Source: JAFGUB01 sp050305515 (GTDB lineage Bacteria > Campylobacterota > Campylobacteria > Campylobacterales > Sulfurimonadaceae). Taken from it: a stretch of DNA of 64,000 nt. Shown here piece after piece: positions 16,920-25,173 of this stretch. The notes beneath the pieces were generated by a model that worked only from the letters and a program-made list of their open reading frames with translations, was not told the origin of the DNA and searched no databases. Position numbers and translations under genes: made by a program. The stretch is taken from NCBI GenBank assembly GCA_050305515.1, contig JBNLFL010000006.1, positions 1-64,000 of the forward strand, read 5' to 3'. Every line of letters begins with the position of its first letter. The first letter of the stretch is position 1.

Positions 16920-18009
16920 GTATTATGCCGGTGAACTTGCGGCACTGAAACGCTCAGGGCGGCTGCGTTCCCGTCAGGTTTTCGACCCTTCTATCACTGA
17001 TCTGGCATCGAACGATTATCTGGGGCTTTCCCATAATAAAGAACTCCATACCCTTACATGTAAAGCACTTGAAGCGTATGAATACCACGCCCCAAAAGCC
17101 TCCATGCTGGTCAACGGCTATCATGAAATTCACCGGAATTTTGAACGCGCACTCTGCGAGGCCAACGGTTTTGAAGCGGGGGTGATTCTTGGCAGCGGAT
17201 TCAATGCGAATATCGCGCTCATCGAAGCGCTGGTTCGCAAGGGTGACGTGCTTTTCATGGATGAAAAATACCACGCTTCCGGGCAGCTGGCCTCGCGCTG
17301 CATTGACGGAGACGTGGTTGTTTTTGAGCATAACAACGTGCAGGATCTGAGAGAAAAACTCCTTACATGTAAAGCCAGACGCCGCATTATCGCCATTGAA
17401 GGCATCTACTCGATGGACGGTGATCTGTGCGAAAGGGAACTCTTCGCGCTGGCCGATGCGCATGATGCGCTGCTGATCGTCGATGAAGCGCACAGCAGCG
17501 GCGTGGTGGGAGCGCATCTGATGGGAGTGTTTGACCTTTACGGCATCACACCGCGTCCCAATCACATCAAAATGGGAACGCTCGGCAAGGCGTACGGAAG
17601 TTTCGGAGCCTACATTCTGGCATCGGAACATATTGTCACCTATCTGATCAACCGCGCCAAACCCATTATCTATGCCACGGCGCCTTCGCTTTTTGACACG
17701 CTGCTGGGGCATCATGCGCTGGAGCATATTTTAAACCATGCCGCAGCGCTGCGCGCGGCAATCGCGCGGCGTCAGGAGCTGATTGAAACGCATCTGGGCC
17801 TTACATGTAAAGGGCTGATCGTTCCGATAGAGATCGGGAACAATCAGAAAGTCATGGAGATTCAGCAGCGGCTTCTGGAATCGGGAATTCTCGTCGGAGC
17901 CATCAGACAGCCGACGGTAGAGAAAGCGATCATCCGGGTCATTGCTCGGCTCGGTGTCGAAGAACAGACTTTTGAAGCGGCGCTAAAGCAGATCGGGGCG
18001 CAAATTTAG
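16912..18009 (+). CDS. bioF: 8-amino-7-oxononanoate synthase (BioF-type PLP enzyme)
   Basis: A 365-residue alpha-oxoamine synthase. Family motifs are DLASNDYLGLS near residue 24, SMLVNGYHEIHRNFE near 64, the cofactor Asp in LLIVDEAHSSG near 186, and the PLP-Lys region KMGTLGKAYGSFGAY near 220. It condenses pimeloyl-CoA/ACP with alanine in biotin synthesis; 2-amino-3-ketobutyrate CoA ligase is a homologous alternative. It starts 8 bp inside the M48 protease gene. Three perfect TTACATGTAA copies lie inside, each reading Leu-Thr-Cys-Lys, the highest density of the motif in any gene here. Confidence 0.88.
   Translation: MAEYYAGELAALKRSGRLRSRQVFDPSITDLASNDYLGLSHNKELHTLTCKALEAYEYHAPKASMLVNGYHEIHRNFERALCEANGFEAGVILGSGFNANIALIEALVRKGDVLFMDEKYHASGQLASRCIDGDVVVFEHNNVQDLREKLLTCKARRRIIAIEGIYSMDGDLCERELFALADAHDALLIVDEAHSSGVVGAHLMGVFDLYGITPRPNHIKMGTLGKAYGSFGAYILASEHIVTYLINRAKPIIYATAPSLFDTLLGHHALEHILNHAAALRAAIARRQELIETHLGLTCKGLIVPIEIGNNQKVMEIQQRLLESGILVGAIRQPTVEKAIIRVIARLGVEEQTFEAALKQIGAQI
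17054..17063. repeat. TTACATGTAA palindrome inside bioF (copy 1)
   Basis: Coding copy read as Leu-Thr-Cys-Lys. Confidence 0.95.
17363..17372. repeat. TTACATGTAA palindrome inside bioF (copy 2)
   Basis: Coding copy read as Leu-Thr-Cys-Lys, 309 bp (103 codons) after copy 1. Confidence 0.95.
17801..17810. repeat. TTACATGTAA palindrome inside bioF (copy 3)
   Basis: Coding copy read as Leu-Thr-Cys-Lys. Confidence 0.95.
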
Positions 18010-18010
18010 C

Positions 18011-18016
18011 TACAAT
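18011..18016 (+). promoter_or_regulatory. -10 box (TACAAT) 7 bp before ABC ATPase ATG
   Basis: TACAAT is followed by GCCTTCC and then ATG at 18024, with no Shine-Dalgarno. If active, transcription would begin at or next to the start codon. Confidence 0.45.
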
Positions 18017-18023
18017 GCCTTCC

Positions 18024-18713
18024 ATGCAGGTGAACGCGCTTCAGATCGGTTTAGGTACAACACGGCTGGTGGATATCGCCTTTGATATTGACCGTTCGCT
18101 CGCACTCGTGGGCCAAAGCGGCAGCGGAAAATCGCTCACGCTCAAAGCGCTGCTGGGAATGCTGCCAAAAACCATGCACGCCCGTCTGGACGTGGAAGCC
18201 CCTTTTGAACTCAGTCGCGGCAAAACGGTGGCTTTCGTGCCGCAAAACCCTTTTACGGCACTCTCTCCGCTCACCCGGATCAAACGTCAGTTTTTTGTTC
18301 CCATGAAACGCATTCACGAGCTTTTTGGACAGGTGGGTCTCGATCGTGTGCTGCTTGAGCGCTATCCGCCCGAACTCTCCGGCGGGCAGTTGCAGCGTGT
18401 GGTGATTGCCATGGCGCTAAGCAGCAATCCGCGGCTGCTGCTGCTGGATGAGCCCACGACCGCACTCGACCCCGCAACCCGCGGAGTCATTCTTGATCTT
18501 TTGCGAACACTTCAGGAAACGATGGGGTTTAAAACCCTTTTTGTAACGCATGATATGCACAGTGCCGCCACACTGTGCGAGCAGATATGCGTCATCCGTG
18601 ACGGGAAGGTGATTGAAACCGGCCTCATGGAGCGGGTGCTTGAAGCACCGCGCGATCCCTATACAAAAACATTGATCGAAGCGAGTTTCGCACACCGGGA
18701 GTTTAGAACGTGA
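18024..18713 (+). CDS. ABC transporter ATP-binding protein (DppD/OppD-like, short)
   Basis: About 229 residues; an upstream ATG at 18015 overlaps the -10-like box, so 18024 is preferred. Walker A is GQSGSGKS, the signature is LSGGQLQRV, Walker B is LLLLDEPTTALDP and the switch His is in VTHDMHS. Similarity is to peptide/nickel importer ATPases, but the Q-loop region is shortened and the usual C-terminal oligopeptide-binding extension is absent. No permease gene is adjacent, so the partner is elsewhere. The stop overlaps the next start (GTGA) by 4 bp. Confidence 0.85.
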   Translation: MQVNALQIGLGTTRLVDIAFDIDRSLALVGQSGSGKSLTLKALLGMLPKTMHARLDVEAPFELSRGKTVAFVPQNPFTALSPLTRIKRQFFVPMKRIHELFGQVGLDRVLLERYPPELSGGQLQRVVIAMALSSNPRLLLLDEPTTALDPATRGVILDLLRTLQETMGFKTLFVTHDMHSAATLCEQICVIRDGKVIETGLMERVLEAPRDPYTKTLIEASFAHREFRT

Positions 18714-20647
18714 AGCGCTTTTTCTGGAGCCTGTTTTTTCTTATGCTGCTGGTCCCGTTTGTGGCGGGAGTCTATTTCCTTCAGCAGTTCGGGCATGAAA
18801 CCGACCGGTTGGTTAATTACCGCCCGCAGCTGACCACACGCATTTATGACCGTCACGGTGATCTGATTGCCAACGTTTTTGGGAACGAGCACCGGCTCTA
18901 TGTCCGCTTTGACGCGATACCGCCGCGCCTTGTCGAAGCTCTTGTGGCTATTGAAGACACCACCTTTTTCGAGCATCCCGGAATTAACGTCGATGCGATT
19001 TTCAGAGCGATTCTCAAGGATATCAAAGCGGGGCGTCTGGTGGAAGGGGCTTCGACCCTGACGCAGCAGCTGGTCAAAAATACCCTGCTTACACGTGAAA
19101 AAAAGCTCTCGAGAAAGCTCAAAGAGGTGCTGTTTTCGCTGAAAATCGAGTACGAACTCTCCAAAGAGGAGATTCTTGAGCGCTATCTCAATGAGGTCTA
19201 TCTGGGACATGGTTACTACGGCATCCGCACCGCTTCGGAGGGATATTTTCGAAAAGATCTGGATCAGCTGAGCCTCAAGGAGATAGCAATGCTGGTCGCA
19301 CTTCCCAAGGCACCAAGCTACTACACGCCGACGAAAAACTACGAACTCTCCCTCGGACGCGCCAACCGGGTTGTGTCGCGCATGCATGATCTGGGATGGA
19401 TTGACGATGACACCTATAACAAGGCAACGCGCGAACGTCCCGAAGTGTATGACGACACCCTGACGCTCAACAGGGCTCCCTATATTGTCGATGAGGTGAT
19501 GCGTCGTCTCGGCGGAGCCTTTGAAGATATCCGTGATGGCGGCTACGAGGTGCATACGACCATTGATCTCAAACTTCAGGAAGTGGCAAAAGAGAGTCTG
19601 ACCTACGCGTATGATCTGACGCTGGATCGTGCAAAAGATGATCCCGATTTTAATGCCACGAAACTCAATGGCGCACTGGTGAGTCTGGACCCGCACACCG
19701 GAGACATTCTGGCACTTGTCGGTGGCGTTGATTATCAGAAGAGCAGCTATAACCGTGCTACGCAGGGGGTGCGGCAGCCGGGCTCCGCGTTCAAACCTTT
19801 TTTATTTCAGGTGGCGCTCGATCTGGGCTACAGTCCCGCAAGCGAGCTGGTGGATGTCGCCCGAACCTATGAGTACGAAAAAAACGGCGAAGTCCAGAAG
19901 TGGCAGCCTAAAAACTATGAAAAAAATTATGAGGGGCTGATGAGTCTGCGTCAGGCGCTGGTGCATTCACGCAACCTTGCGACCATTAATCTCGTCAATG
20001 ATATCGGACTGGGTTCGATGATCGCGGAACTGGAACGTTACGGCATCAAGGATCTGCCGCAGAACCTCTCTCTGGCGCTGGGGTCCATTTCGCTCTCTCC
20101 GCTCGATCTGGCGCACTATTACACCTCGTTTGCCAATGCCGGGCTACAGGTTGAGCCGCAGCTGATACGCTCTGTTGCGAACAGTTACGGCAGTCAGGTG
20201 GAGTATGAAAGCAGGGAGCGTTACATTACGACCCCGCAGCAGGCCTATCTGATGACGACGATTCTGCGTGACGTAGTGCTCTCGGGAACGGGACGGCGGG
20301 CCAATGTCAAGGGAATCGAGGTTGCCGGAAAAACCGGTACGACCAATAACTCCATGGATGCCTGGTTTGCCGGTTACTCGCCGACGGTCGAGACCGTGGT
20401 GTGGTTCGGAAATGATGACAATACACCCATGCGCAAGCGTGAGACCGGAGGACGGGTGGCAGGCCCCGCTTTTTCACACTATTATGAAAAACTTCTGGAG
20501 CTTTATCCGCAGACGAAGCGCCATTTCGAACAGCCTGAAGGCGTGATCGTCACGACGCATGGCGGCAAGAAAGAGTATTTTACGGAAATTTCGAAACCTC
20601 CGGTGACGCAGCGCGACGATACGACGACGGGCGGACTCATTTTTTAA
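18710..20647 (+). CDS. Penicillin-binding protein 1A (bifunctional class A PBP)
   Basis: A 645-residue bifunctional peptidoglycan synthase with one N-terminal membrane anchor (residues 3-22). The GT51 domain has EDTTFFEHPGI, EGASTLTQQLVKNTLLT and LERYLNEVYLGHGYYGI. The transpeptidase domain has the SxxK motif in RQPGSAFKPF, the SxN motif in HSRNLATINL and the KTG motif in AGKTGTTNNSMDAWFAGY. It starts with GTG overlapping the ABC ATPase stop by 4 bp. It links with the ftsW-murG pair as cell-wall synthesis capacity of this segment, though it is not in the same operon. Confidence 0.95.
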   Translation: MKRFFWSLFFLMLLVPFVAGVYFLQQFGHETDRLVNYRPQLTTRIYDRHGDLIANVFGNEHRLYVRFDAIPPRLVEALVAIEDTTFFEHPGINVDAIFRAILKDIKAGRLVEGASTLTQQLVKNTLLTREKKLSRKLKEVLFSLKIEYELSKEEILERYLNEVYLGHGYYGIRTASEGYFRKDLDQLSLKEIAMLVALPKAPSYYTPTKNYELSLGRANRVVSRMHDLGWIDDDTYNKATRERPEVYDDTLTLNRAPYIVDEVMRRLGGAFEDIRDGGYEVHTTIDLKLQEVAKESLTYAYDLTLDRAKDDPDFNATKLNGALVSLDPHTGDILALVGGVDYQKSSYNRATQGVRQPGSAFKPFLFQVALDLGYSPASELVDVARTYEYEKNGEVQKWQPKNYEKNYEGLMSLRQALVHSRNLATINLVNDIGLGSMIAELERYGIKDLPQNLSLALGSISLSPLDLAHYYTSFANAGLQVEPQLIRSVANSYGSQVEYESRERYITTPQQAYLMTTILRDVVLSGTGRRANVKGIEVAGKTGTTNNSMDAWFAGYSPTVETVVWFGNDDNTPMRKRETGGRVAGPAFSHYYEKLLELYPQTKRHFEQPEGVIVTTHGGKKEYFTEISKPPVTQRDDTTTGGLIF

Positions 20648-20658
20648 GGAAAAGCGTG

Positions 20659-21132
20659 ATGAAGAAAACAGTTTTGGCACTGCTGGTCGCCGTATCATTA
20701 TGGGGAGAGTTGTTTGTACAGGGCTCCAAGAACTTCGGAGTGACCATCGGTGCGGGCAGCGGATACAACAGCTCCTACACGATTGTCGGAATCAGTGCCA
20801 GTTTTTTTGTTGTGGACAATCTGCTCGCCGGTCTGGAGTATCGCGGCTGGTTCGGAGGCGAGCCCAGCATCAATGAACTGAGTGTTCCGGTGACCTATAT
20901 TTTGCCGTTGCATCAGAAGTTCCGTCCCTATGCCGGAGCATTTTACCGCCGTACCTTTATCGAATCGCCTTATGACGACTATAACATATACGGCGCGCGC
21001 GGCGGTGTTTCAATGATACTTGATAGCAGCAGTTACGCATCATTCGGCTGGGTTCAGGAGTGGTTTGACCCGAGCAGCGACGGGGATACAAGTCGCGGTT
21101 ATCCGGAGATCGCCGTCGGAGTCAGTTTTTGA
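20659..21132 (+). CDS. Predicted outer-membrane beta-barrel protein
   Basis: A 157-residue exported protein of unknown function. Residues 1-17 are a signal peptide (MKKTVLALLVAVSLWG). The mature part alternates Gly, Tyr and aromatic residues in strand-like segments (for example VGISASFFVVDNLLAGLEYR, RPYAGAFYRR) and ends with the terminal Phe typical of outer-membrane barrels (GVSF). The size suits an eight-stranded barrel. The ATG at 20659 has AAGGA seven bases upstream. It is 11 bp downstream of PBP1A and coupled to the next gene by a 4-bp overlap. Confidence 0.75.
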   Translation: MKKTVLALLVAVSLWGELFVQGSKNFGVTIGAGSGYNSSYTIVGISASFFVVDNLLAGLEYRGWFGGEPSINELSVPVTYILPLHQKFRPYAGAFYRRTFIESPYDDYNIYGARGGVSMILDSSSYASFGWVQEWFDPSSDGDTSRGYPEIAVGVSF

Positions 21133-21488
21133 TAGCGCCGGAAATCACCGATGCCCTGAAAGAAGCACTTGCCACTCAGGAGCACCTTTTTGAGAAGCTC
21201 AAAATGGTGGCGGCTCAGTATGATGCCATCGATTTTGACGAGAGCGGTCTCTATTTTGAGCAGGAGGCTGCCGTGAAAGGGCGCTGGGAAAAACTCTCAT
21301 CCAAAATAGCATGTGCTCTTGAGGCGTGCGACGGCGTTGAGAAGGTCGCTCTTGCGCAGATACTGCTGCCGGATCAGCGTAAGGTCGGTTTTGTGATTAC
21401 TTTGAGCGCCGAAGCGAACATGGAGATGATAATTGACTATGCGCAGGATGAGTGTATTGAAGTGACGTTTCGCGATCTGAGCGCGTAG
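21129..21488 (+). CDS. Conserved hypothetical protein
   Basis: A 119-residue soluble acidic protein that I do not recognise. It starts with TTG overlapping the preceding stop (TTGA). Residues 5-50 look helical (ALKEALATQEHLFEKLKMVA), followed by a beta-rich part (VEKVALAQILLPDQRKVGFV). It lies 15 bp upstream of mgtE and is probably co-transcribed with it. No membrane or export signal is seen. Confidence 0.65.
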   Translation: MIAPEITDALKEALATQEHLFEKLKMVAAQYDAIDFDESGLYFEQEAAVKGRWEKLSSKIACALEACDGVEKVALAQILLPDQRKVGFVITLSAEANMEMIIDYAQDECIEVTFRDLSA

Positions 21489-21503
21489 CCTCAGAGAGAG
21501 ATT

Positions 21504-22853
21504 GTGAATCCACGGATCAAAAAACATTACGACCGGATTGTTCAAAACGATCCCGGCACTATCGAGATTGCTCCCAGACAGTTGGCCAAAAGCCTGGATA
21601 AACTTCATGCGTATGATCGCGGCCTCTTCTTTTCAACGCTTGGGCGTATTGCGACCCACCAGCTTCTGAGCGTGTTGCTCGAATGCAGCGGAGAAACCTT
21701 CGCAACGGCATTGCAGCGCATTCCGCTGATTCGGCTGGAGGAGACGCTCAAAGATCAGGAGAGCGACAATGTCGCCGATGTGATCAACCGTGTGCGTCTC
21801 ATTCGGCCCGAACTGGCCGACAAACTCTTTGAGGCACTGGCGCAAAACGACCGTCAGACGGTGACAAGGCTCTCGAAATATGATGAAAAAATTGCCGGGG
21901 CCTATATGCAGACCGAACTGCTCAAGGCAACGCCCCACGATACACTCTCTCAGGTCAAACAGGGGATCGTCAATTTCAGAGTTACCGAACCGGGCACCGC
22001 GATTGGAAAACTTTTCGTTGTGGACGACGCAGGGCTTTTACTCGGATCACTCCATTTTTCTGACCTGATTCTGTTTGACAATGAAGACAGCGTCGGCTAT
22101 ATCATGGAGACCGTCAAGCCCAAACCTCCCATCACCATCCGTACACACTCTCCGGTGGAGGAAGTGGTGCGGCTTTTTAGCGCTTATGATCTCAGTACCG
22201 TTGCCGTTGTTAACAAGCGGGGTGTTCTCAAGGGGCGTATTACGCATGATGATGTCTATGATCTGATGCAGGATCTCTATACCGAGGAGGCATACTCCAT
22301 GGCCGGGGTGGATGATGCCGCGGAGGAGCAAAACAGCTTCAGGGCGGGACGGGCGCGTTTGTTCTGGCTGGGAATCAATCTGGGGACGATTCTGATCGCA
22401 TCGTTCATTGTAGGGATTTTTGAATCGGCGATTCACGCCTATGTAGCCCTTGCCGTATTGCTGCCGGTTGTCGCGGCACTCGGTGGAAACGCCGGAATGC
22501 AGTCGTTGACGGTAACCATTCGCCGTCTGGCATTGGGTGAGATCGATTACGGAAGTATCAAAATGGTGCTGCTGCGTGAACTGAAGATAGTCGCCGTCAA
22601 CGGGGTGGTAATAGCCGCACTGATCAGCGTCATTGCCTATATCTGGTTTAAAAATCCGCTTTTAAGCGCCATCATCGCACTTGCGATGTTTCTGAACCTG
22701 CTGCTGGCAGGTACGCTTGGCGGATTGATTCCTCTGCTGCTCAAACGTTTCGGAATCGATCCGGCTGTCGCCTCGACGGTTGTGCTGACGACACTGACCG
22801 ATGCGTTTGGTTTTTTTATCTTTCTGGGACTCGCGGAGTTGCTGCTGGTGTAG
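21504..22853 (+). CDS. mgtE: Magnesium transporter MgtE
   Basis: A 449-residue MgtE channel. Order: an N-terminal superhelical domain (1-130), two CBS domains (about 135-255; GKLFVVDDAGLLLGSLHFSD and LSTVAVVNKRGVLKGRITHD), a connecting helix, and five membrane helices (about 285-449). The pore signature is visible in PVVAALGGNAGMQSLTVTIR. The cytosolic domains sense Mg2+ and gate the pore. It starts with GTG behind GAGAGAG. The gene ends 3 bp before the palindromic hairpin that separates it from convergent leuA. Confidence 0.94.
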   Translation: MNPRIKKHYDRIVQNDPGTIEIAPRQLAKSLDKLHAYDRGLFFSTLGRIATHQLLSVLLECSGETFATALQRIPLIRLEETLKDQESDNVADVINRVRLIRPELADKLFEALAQNDRQTVTRLSKYDEKIAGAYMQTELLKATPHDTLSQVKQGIVNFRVTEPGTAIGKLFVVDDAGLLLGSLHFSDLILFDNEDSVGYIMETVKPKPPITIRTHSPVEEVVRLFSAYDLSTVAVVNKRGVLKGRITHDDVYDLMQDLYTEEAYSMAGVDDAAEEQNSFRAGRARLFWLGINLGTILIASFIVGIFESAIHAYVALAVLLPVVAALGGNAGMQSLTVTIRRLALGEIDYGSIKMVLLRELKIVAVNGVVIAALISVIAYIWFKNPLLSAIIALAMFLNLLLAGTLGGLIPLLLKRFGIDPAVASTVVLTTLTDAFGFFIFLGLAELLLV

Positions 22854-22855
22854 GG

Positions 22856-22884
22856 TTTACATGTAAGTGAGCCTTACATGTAAA
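22856..22884. terminator. Double TTACATGTAA hairpin between convergent mgtE and leuA
   Basis: Two perfect palindromes (22857-22866 and 22874-22883) are arranged as TTTACATGTAAG-TGAGC-CTTACATGTAAA, a perfect 12-bp inverted repeat with a 5-base loop. It fills most of the 36-bp gap between the two stop codons. It could work as a bidirectional terminator in RNA or as a paired protein-binding site in DNA. Confidence 0.8.
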
Positions 22885-22889
22885 AGCTG

Positions 22890-24560
22890 CTAGAGCGGGT
22901 AGGCCCGGTTCAGCGCGCAGAAAAGCGCCTTGACCGAAGCGATGGCAATGTCGGTATTGCGGCCGACACCGAAAAAGCGATCCCCGGTTTCGGTTTCGAT
23001 TTCAATGTAGGCGACGGCATGCGCCGATGACTGTTTGCCGCAGGAGTGCTCGCTGTAGGACTCCAGTGTAAAGGGATACGGATAGTCCACTCCCAGAGCC
23101 TTGCGACAGGCATCGATGGGGCCGTTGCCTTTGCCTTCTACGATAATCTCCCTGCCATTCATTTTGTAGGTGAGCGTGGCATGGACGGTTTTGTCTTTAG
23201 TCGTGGTCGAATGGACCGACATGTCCACAAACTCGATATGTTTCTTCACTCCAAAATAGGTCGTTTCAAAGATTTTGAGAATCTCTTCGGGAGTAAGCTC
23301 GCGCCCCTCTTCATCGGTCACCTGCTGTACAATGCGCCCAATTTCCGGATGCATCTTTTTGGGAAGCTGATATCCGAATTTCTCTTCGAGAATATACGCG
23401 ACACCCCCTTTGCCCGACTGCGAGTTGATGCGGATAATGCTCTCGTAGCTGCGGCCGACATCTTCAGGGTCTATCGGCAGGTAAGGCACTTCCCAGTGCG
23501 GATCGCTCTTGGCGCGCTGATAGGCCATCCCTTTATTGATGGCATCCTGATGCGATCCCGAGAACGCGGTATACACCAGCTCGCCCACGTAGGGGTGACG
23601 TACATGGGTTTCGATATCGGTACAGTGTTCCACCACTTCGAGCACATTATTCACATCGCTGAAGTCAAGTTTGGGGTCAACTCCCTGTGTGTACATGTTG
23701 AGTGCGAGCGTGATGATATCGACATTTCCAGTACGTTCACCGTTGCTAAGCAGCGTTCCTTCCACCCGGTCCGCTCCCGCCAAAAGGGCAAGTTCGGTCG
23801 CGGCGACAGAGGTACCCCGGTCGTTGTGCGTGTGCGTCGAGATCAGGACGTGCTCGCGGTTGTCAAGATGACGGCTCATCCACTCGATCTGGTCGGCGTA
23901 GATATTGGGCGTACTCATCTCTACGGTTGCCGGGAGGTTGATGATCACTTTGCGATCAGCCGAGATTCCCCAGCGTGCGGTAACAGCATTGCAGATTTCT
24001 GCCGCGAATTCGAGCTCGGTTCCGGTAAAACTCTCCGGCGAATACTCTAATGAAATCTTGCCATCATGCGTCGCTTCGTACTTTTTGACGAGATCGACTC
24101 CCTCAAGTGCCAGTGTGATAATTTCGTCACGCTCTTTTTTGAAGACAATTTTGCGCTGTGCTACCGACGTGGAGTTGTACAGGTGTACGATGGCATGTTT
24201 GACCCCGCGGAGCGATTCAAACGTTTTGGCAATAAGGTGCTCGCGCGCCTGAACCAGAACCTGAATGGTGACATCATCGGGAATGAGATTGCGCTCCACA
24301 AGGGTACGCAAAAAATCATACTCCACTTTGGAAGCGGAAGGAAAGCCCACTTCGATGACCTTAAATCCCAGACGTAGCAAGAGGGCGAAGAGTTCAAGTT
24401 TTTGATCCAGATTCATTGGCGTTACCAGTGCCTGATTACCGTCGCGCAAATCGACGCTGCACCAGATAGGCGCTTTGGTAATGGTGTTGTCAGGCCAGGT
24501 ACGATTCAGCAAATCAATTTTGGGGTAAGGGCGGTATTTGCCCGTGTTCACATGTTTCAT
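22890..24560 (-). CDS. leuA: 2-isopropylmalate synthase (LeuA type 2)
   Basis: About 556 residues; condenses 2-oxoisovalerate and acetyl-CoA in the first committed step of leucine synthesis. The frame extends further 5', but the ATG at 24560 (MKHVNTGKYRPYPK) has AAGGAG at the right distance. Family motifs are WCSVDLRDGNQAL near residue 34, VGFPSASKVEYDF near 71, and STHTHNDRGTSVAATELAL near 242 with the metal-binding His pair. The C-terminal region (about 430-556) is the LeuA allosteric dimer domain, expected to bind leucine. The length matches the long, actinobacterial/proteobacterial type 2 enzyme. Confidence 0.95.
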   Translation of the reverse strand: MKHVNTGKYRPYPKIDLLNRTWPDNTITKAPIWCSVDLRDGNQALVTPMNLDQKLELFALLLRLGFKVIEVGFPSASKVEYDFLRTLVERNLIPDDVTIQVLVQAREHLIAKTFESLRGVKHAIVHLYNSTSVAQRKIVFKKERDEIITLALEGVDLVKKYEATHDGKISLEYSPESFTGTELEFAAEICNAVTARWGISADRKVIINLPATVEMSTPNIYADQIEWMSRHLDNREHVLISTHTHNDRGTSVAATELALLAGADRVEGTLLSNGERTGNVDIITLALNMYTQGVDPKLDFSDVNNVLEVVEHCTDIETHVRHPYVGELVYTAFSGSHQDAINKGMAYQRAKSDPHWEVPYLPIDPEDVGRSYESIIRINSQSGKGGVAYILEEKFGYQLPKKMHPEIGRIVQQVTDEEGRELTPEEILKIFETTYFGVKKHIEFVDMSVHSTTTKDKTVHATLTYKMNGREIIVEGKGNGPIDACRKALGVDYPYPFTLESYSEHSCGKQSSAHAVAYIEIETETGDRFFGVGRNTDIAIASVKALFCALNRAYPL

Positions 24561-24701
24561 GTGATCTCCTTGTAGTAAAACTTGAACAGATGCTCTTGCT
24601 ACGGAGGCAACTGTAAGCGCAATTATAGCCAAACGAGAAAAGGGATTTACGATATCGGGTAAGCTAATTGGGAAGGTTTTGCCCTGTTTCAGGGAGATGT
24701 C

Positions 24702-24813
24702 AATCCCTTCCTGATCGGATCACATGCAGCCCAGCTGTCGGCATTGTAGTTTCTGGCTTCGCGTGAAGGATAGAAGTCGGTTGCAGCTTCGACCCAGATA
24801 TACTCCATTCGGA
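24702..24813 (-). pseudogene. Decayed fragment of the transglutaminase-fold gene
   Basis: The DNA closely matches 27345-27478 of the intact gene downstream in this window. Translated on the minus strand it gives EYIWVEAATDFYPSREARNY then NADSWAACDP, against EHIWVEAATDFYPSRGARNF in the intact protein. A deletion of about 20 bp relative to the intact copy (around 24719) breaks the frame, and there is no start or stop of its own. It is a remnant of a second copy, in the same orientation, about 2.6 kb away. Confidence 0.88.
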
Positions 24814-24877
24814 CATCGTGCTGCACGGGCTTACAAGTAAGTGTTAATAGGAGTTTTGACATGGGTTGTTTTCGACC

Positions 24878-24887
24878 TTACATGTAA
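24878..24887. repeat. TTACATGTAA palindrome, intergenic
   Basis: Perfect copy about 40 bp downstream of the last minus-strand gene of the accessory island. Confidence 0.95.
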
Positions 24888-24927
24888 TCATTCGGGATTT
24901 GATACCGTACCCCTGTTTTTGTATCTT

Positions 24928-25173
24928 CTAAAAAAGTATTTTTCCTGTGTTTGTTTCAACATATTCATACTTAAAACATACTTTAGATAATGACCCGTGA
25001 AGAGTAACAGTTTCACCTCTATGTAGTTTCTTAACTACATCTATTGAAAACGTAAACTCCATATTTTTGATATTTTCATCTAAACTTTTGAATTCAACTG
25101 CAGCTGTATCACCACCTTTCAAAATTATAAGGATTAAAAAGCTGAATGAACAAACCAAACATGAAAAATACAC
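24928..25173 (-). CDS. Small exported or membrane-anchored protein
   Basis: An 81-residue protein with an N-terminal hydrophobic stretch (residues 2-18, CLVCSFSFLILIILKG) and a soluble, strand-rich remainder (SKVCFKYEYVETNTGKILF). I do not recognise it. It is very AT-rich and its start lies 65 bp inside the preceding gene in another frame; a downstream start is possible. Position at the end of the transglutaminase operon suggests an accessory or immunity-type partner, which is inference. Confidence 0.5.
   Translation of the reverse strand: MYFSCLVCSFSFLILIILKGGDTAAVEFKSLDENIKNMEFTFSIDVVKKLHRGETVTLHGSLSKVCFKYEYVETNTGKILF

Larger units (their letters stand above)
24561..24927. other. Gene-poor stretch between leuA and the accessory island
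   Basis: These 367 bp hold the leuA Shine-Dalgarno and presumed promoter (24561-24660), a decayed fragment of the transglutaminase gene (24702-24813) and one TTACATGTAA palindrome (24878-24887). I see no intact gene or RNA. Confidence 0.7.

Noticed and set aside
22857..22883. Reading the palindromes as transposon ends or CRISPR-like repeats
   Set aside because: Copies have no shared flanking sequence beyond one base, no target duplications, no transposase nearby and irregular spacing.
23046..24050. A 334-codon open frame antisense to leuA
   Set aside because: Fully inside leuA, which is clearly coding on the other strand.
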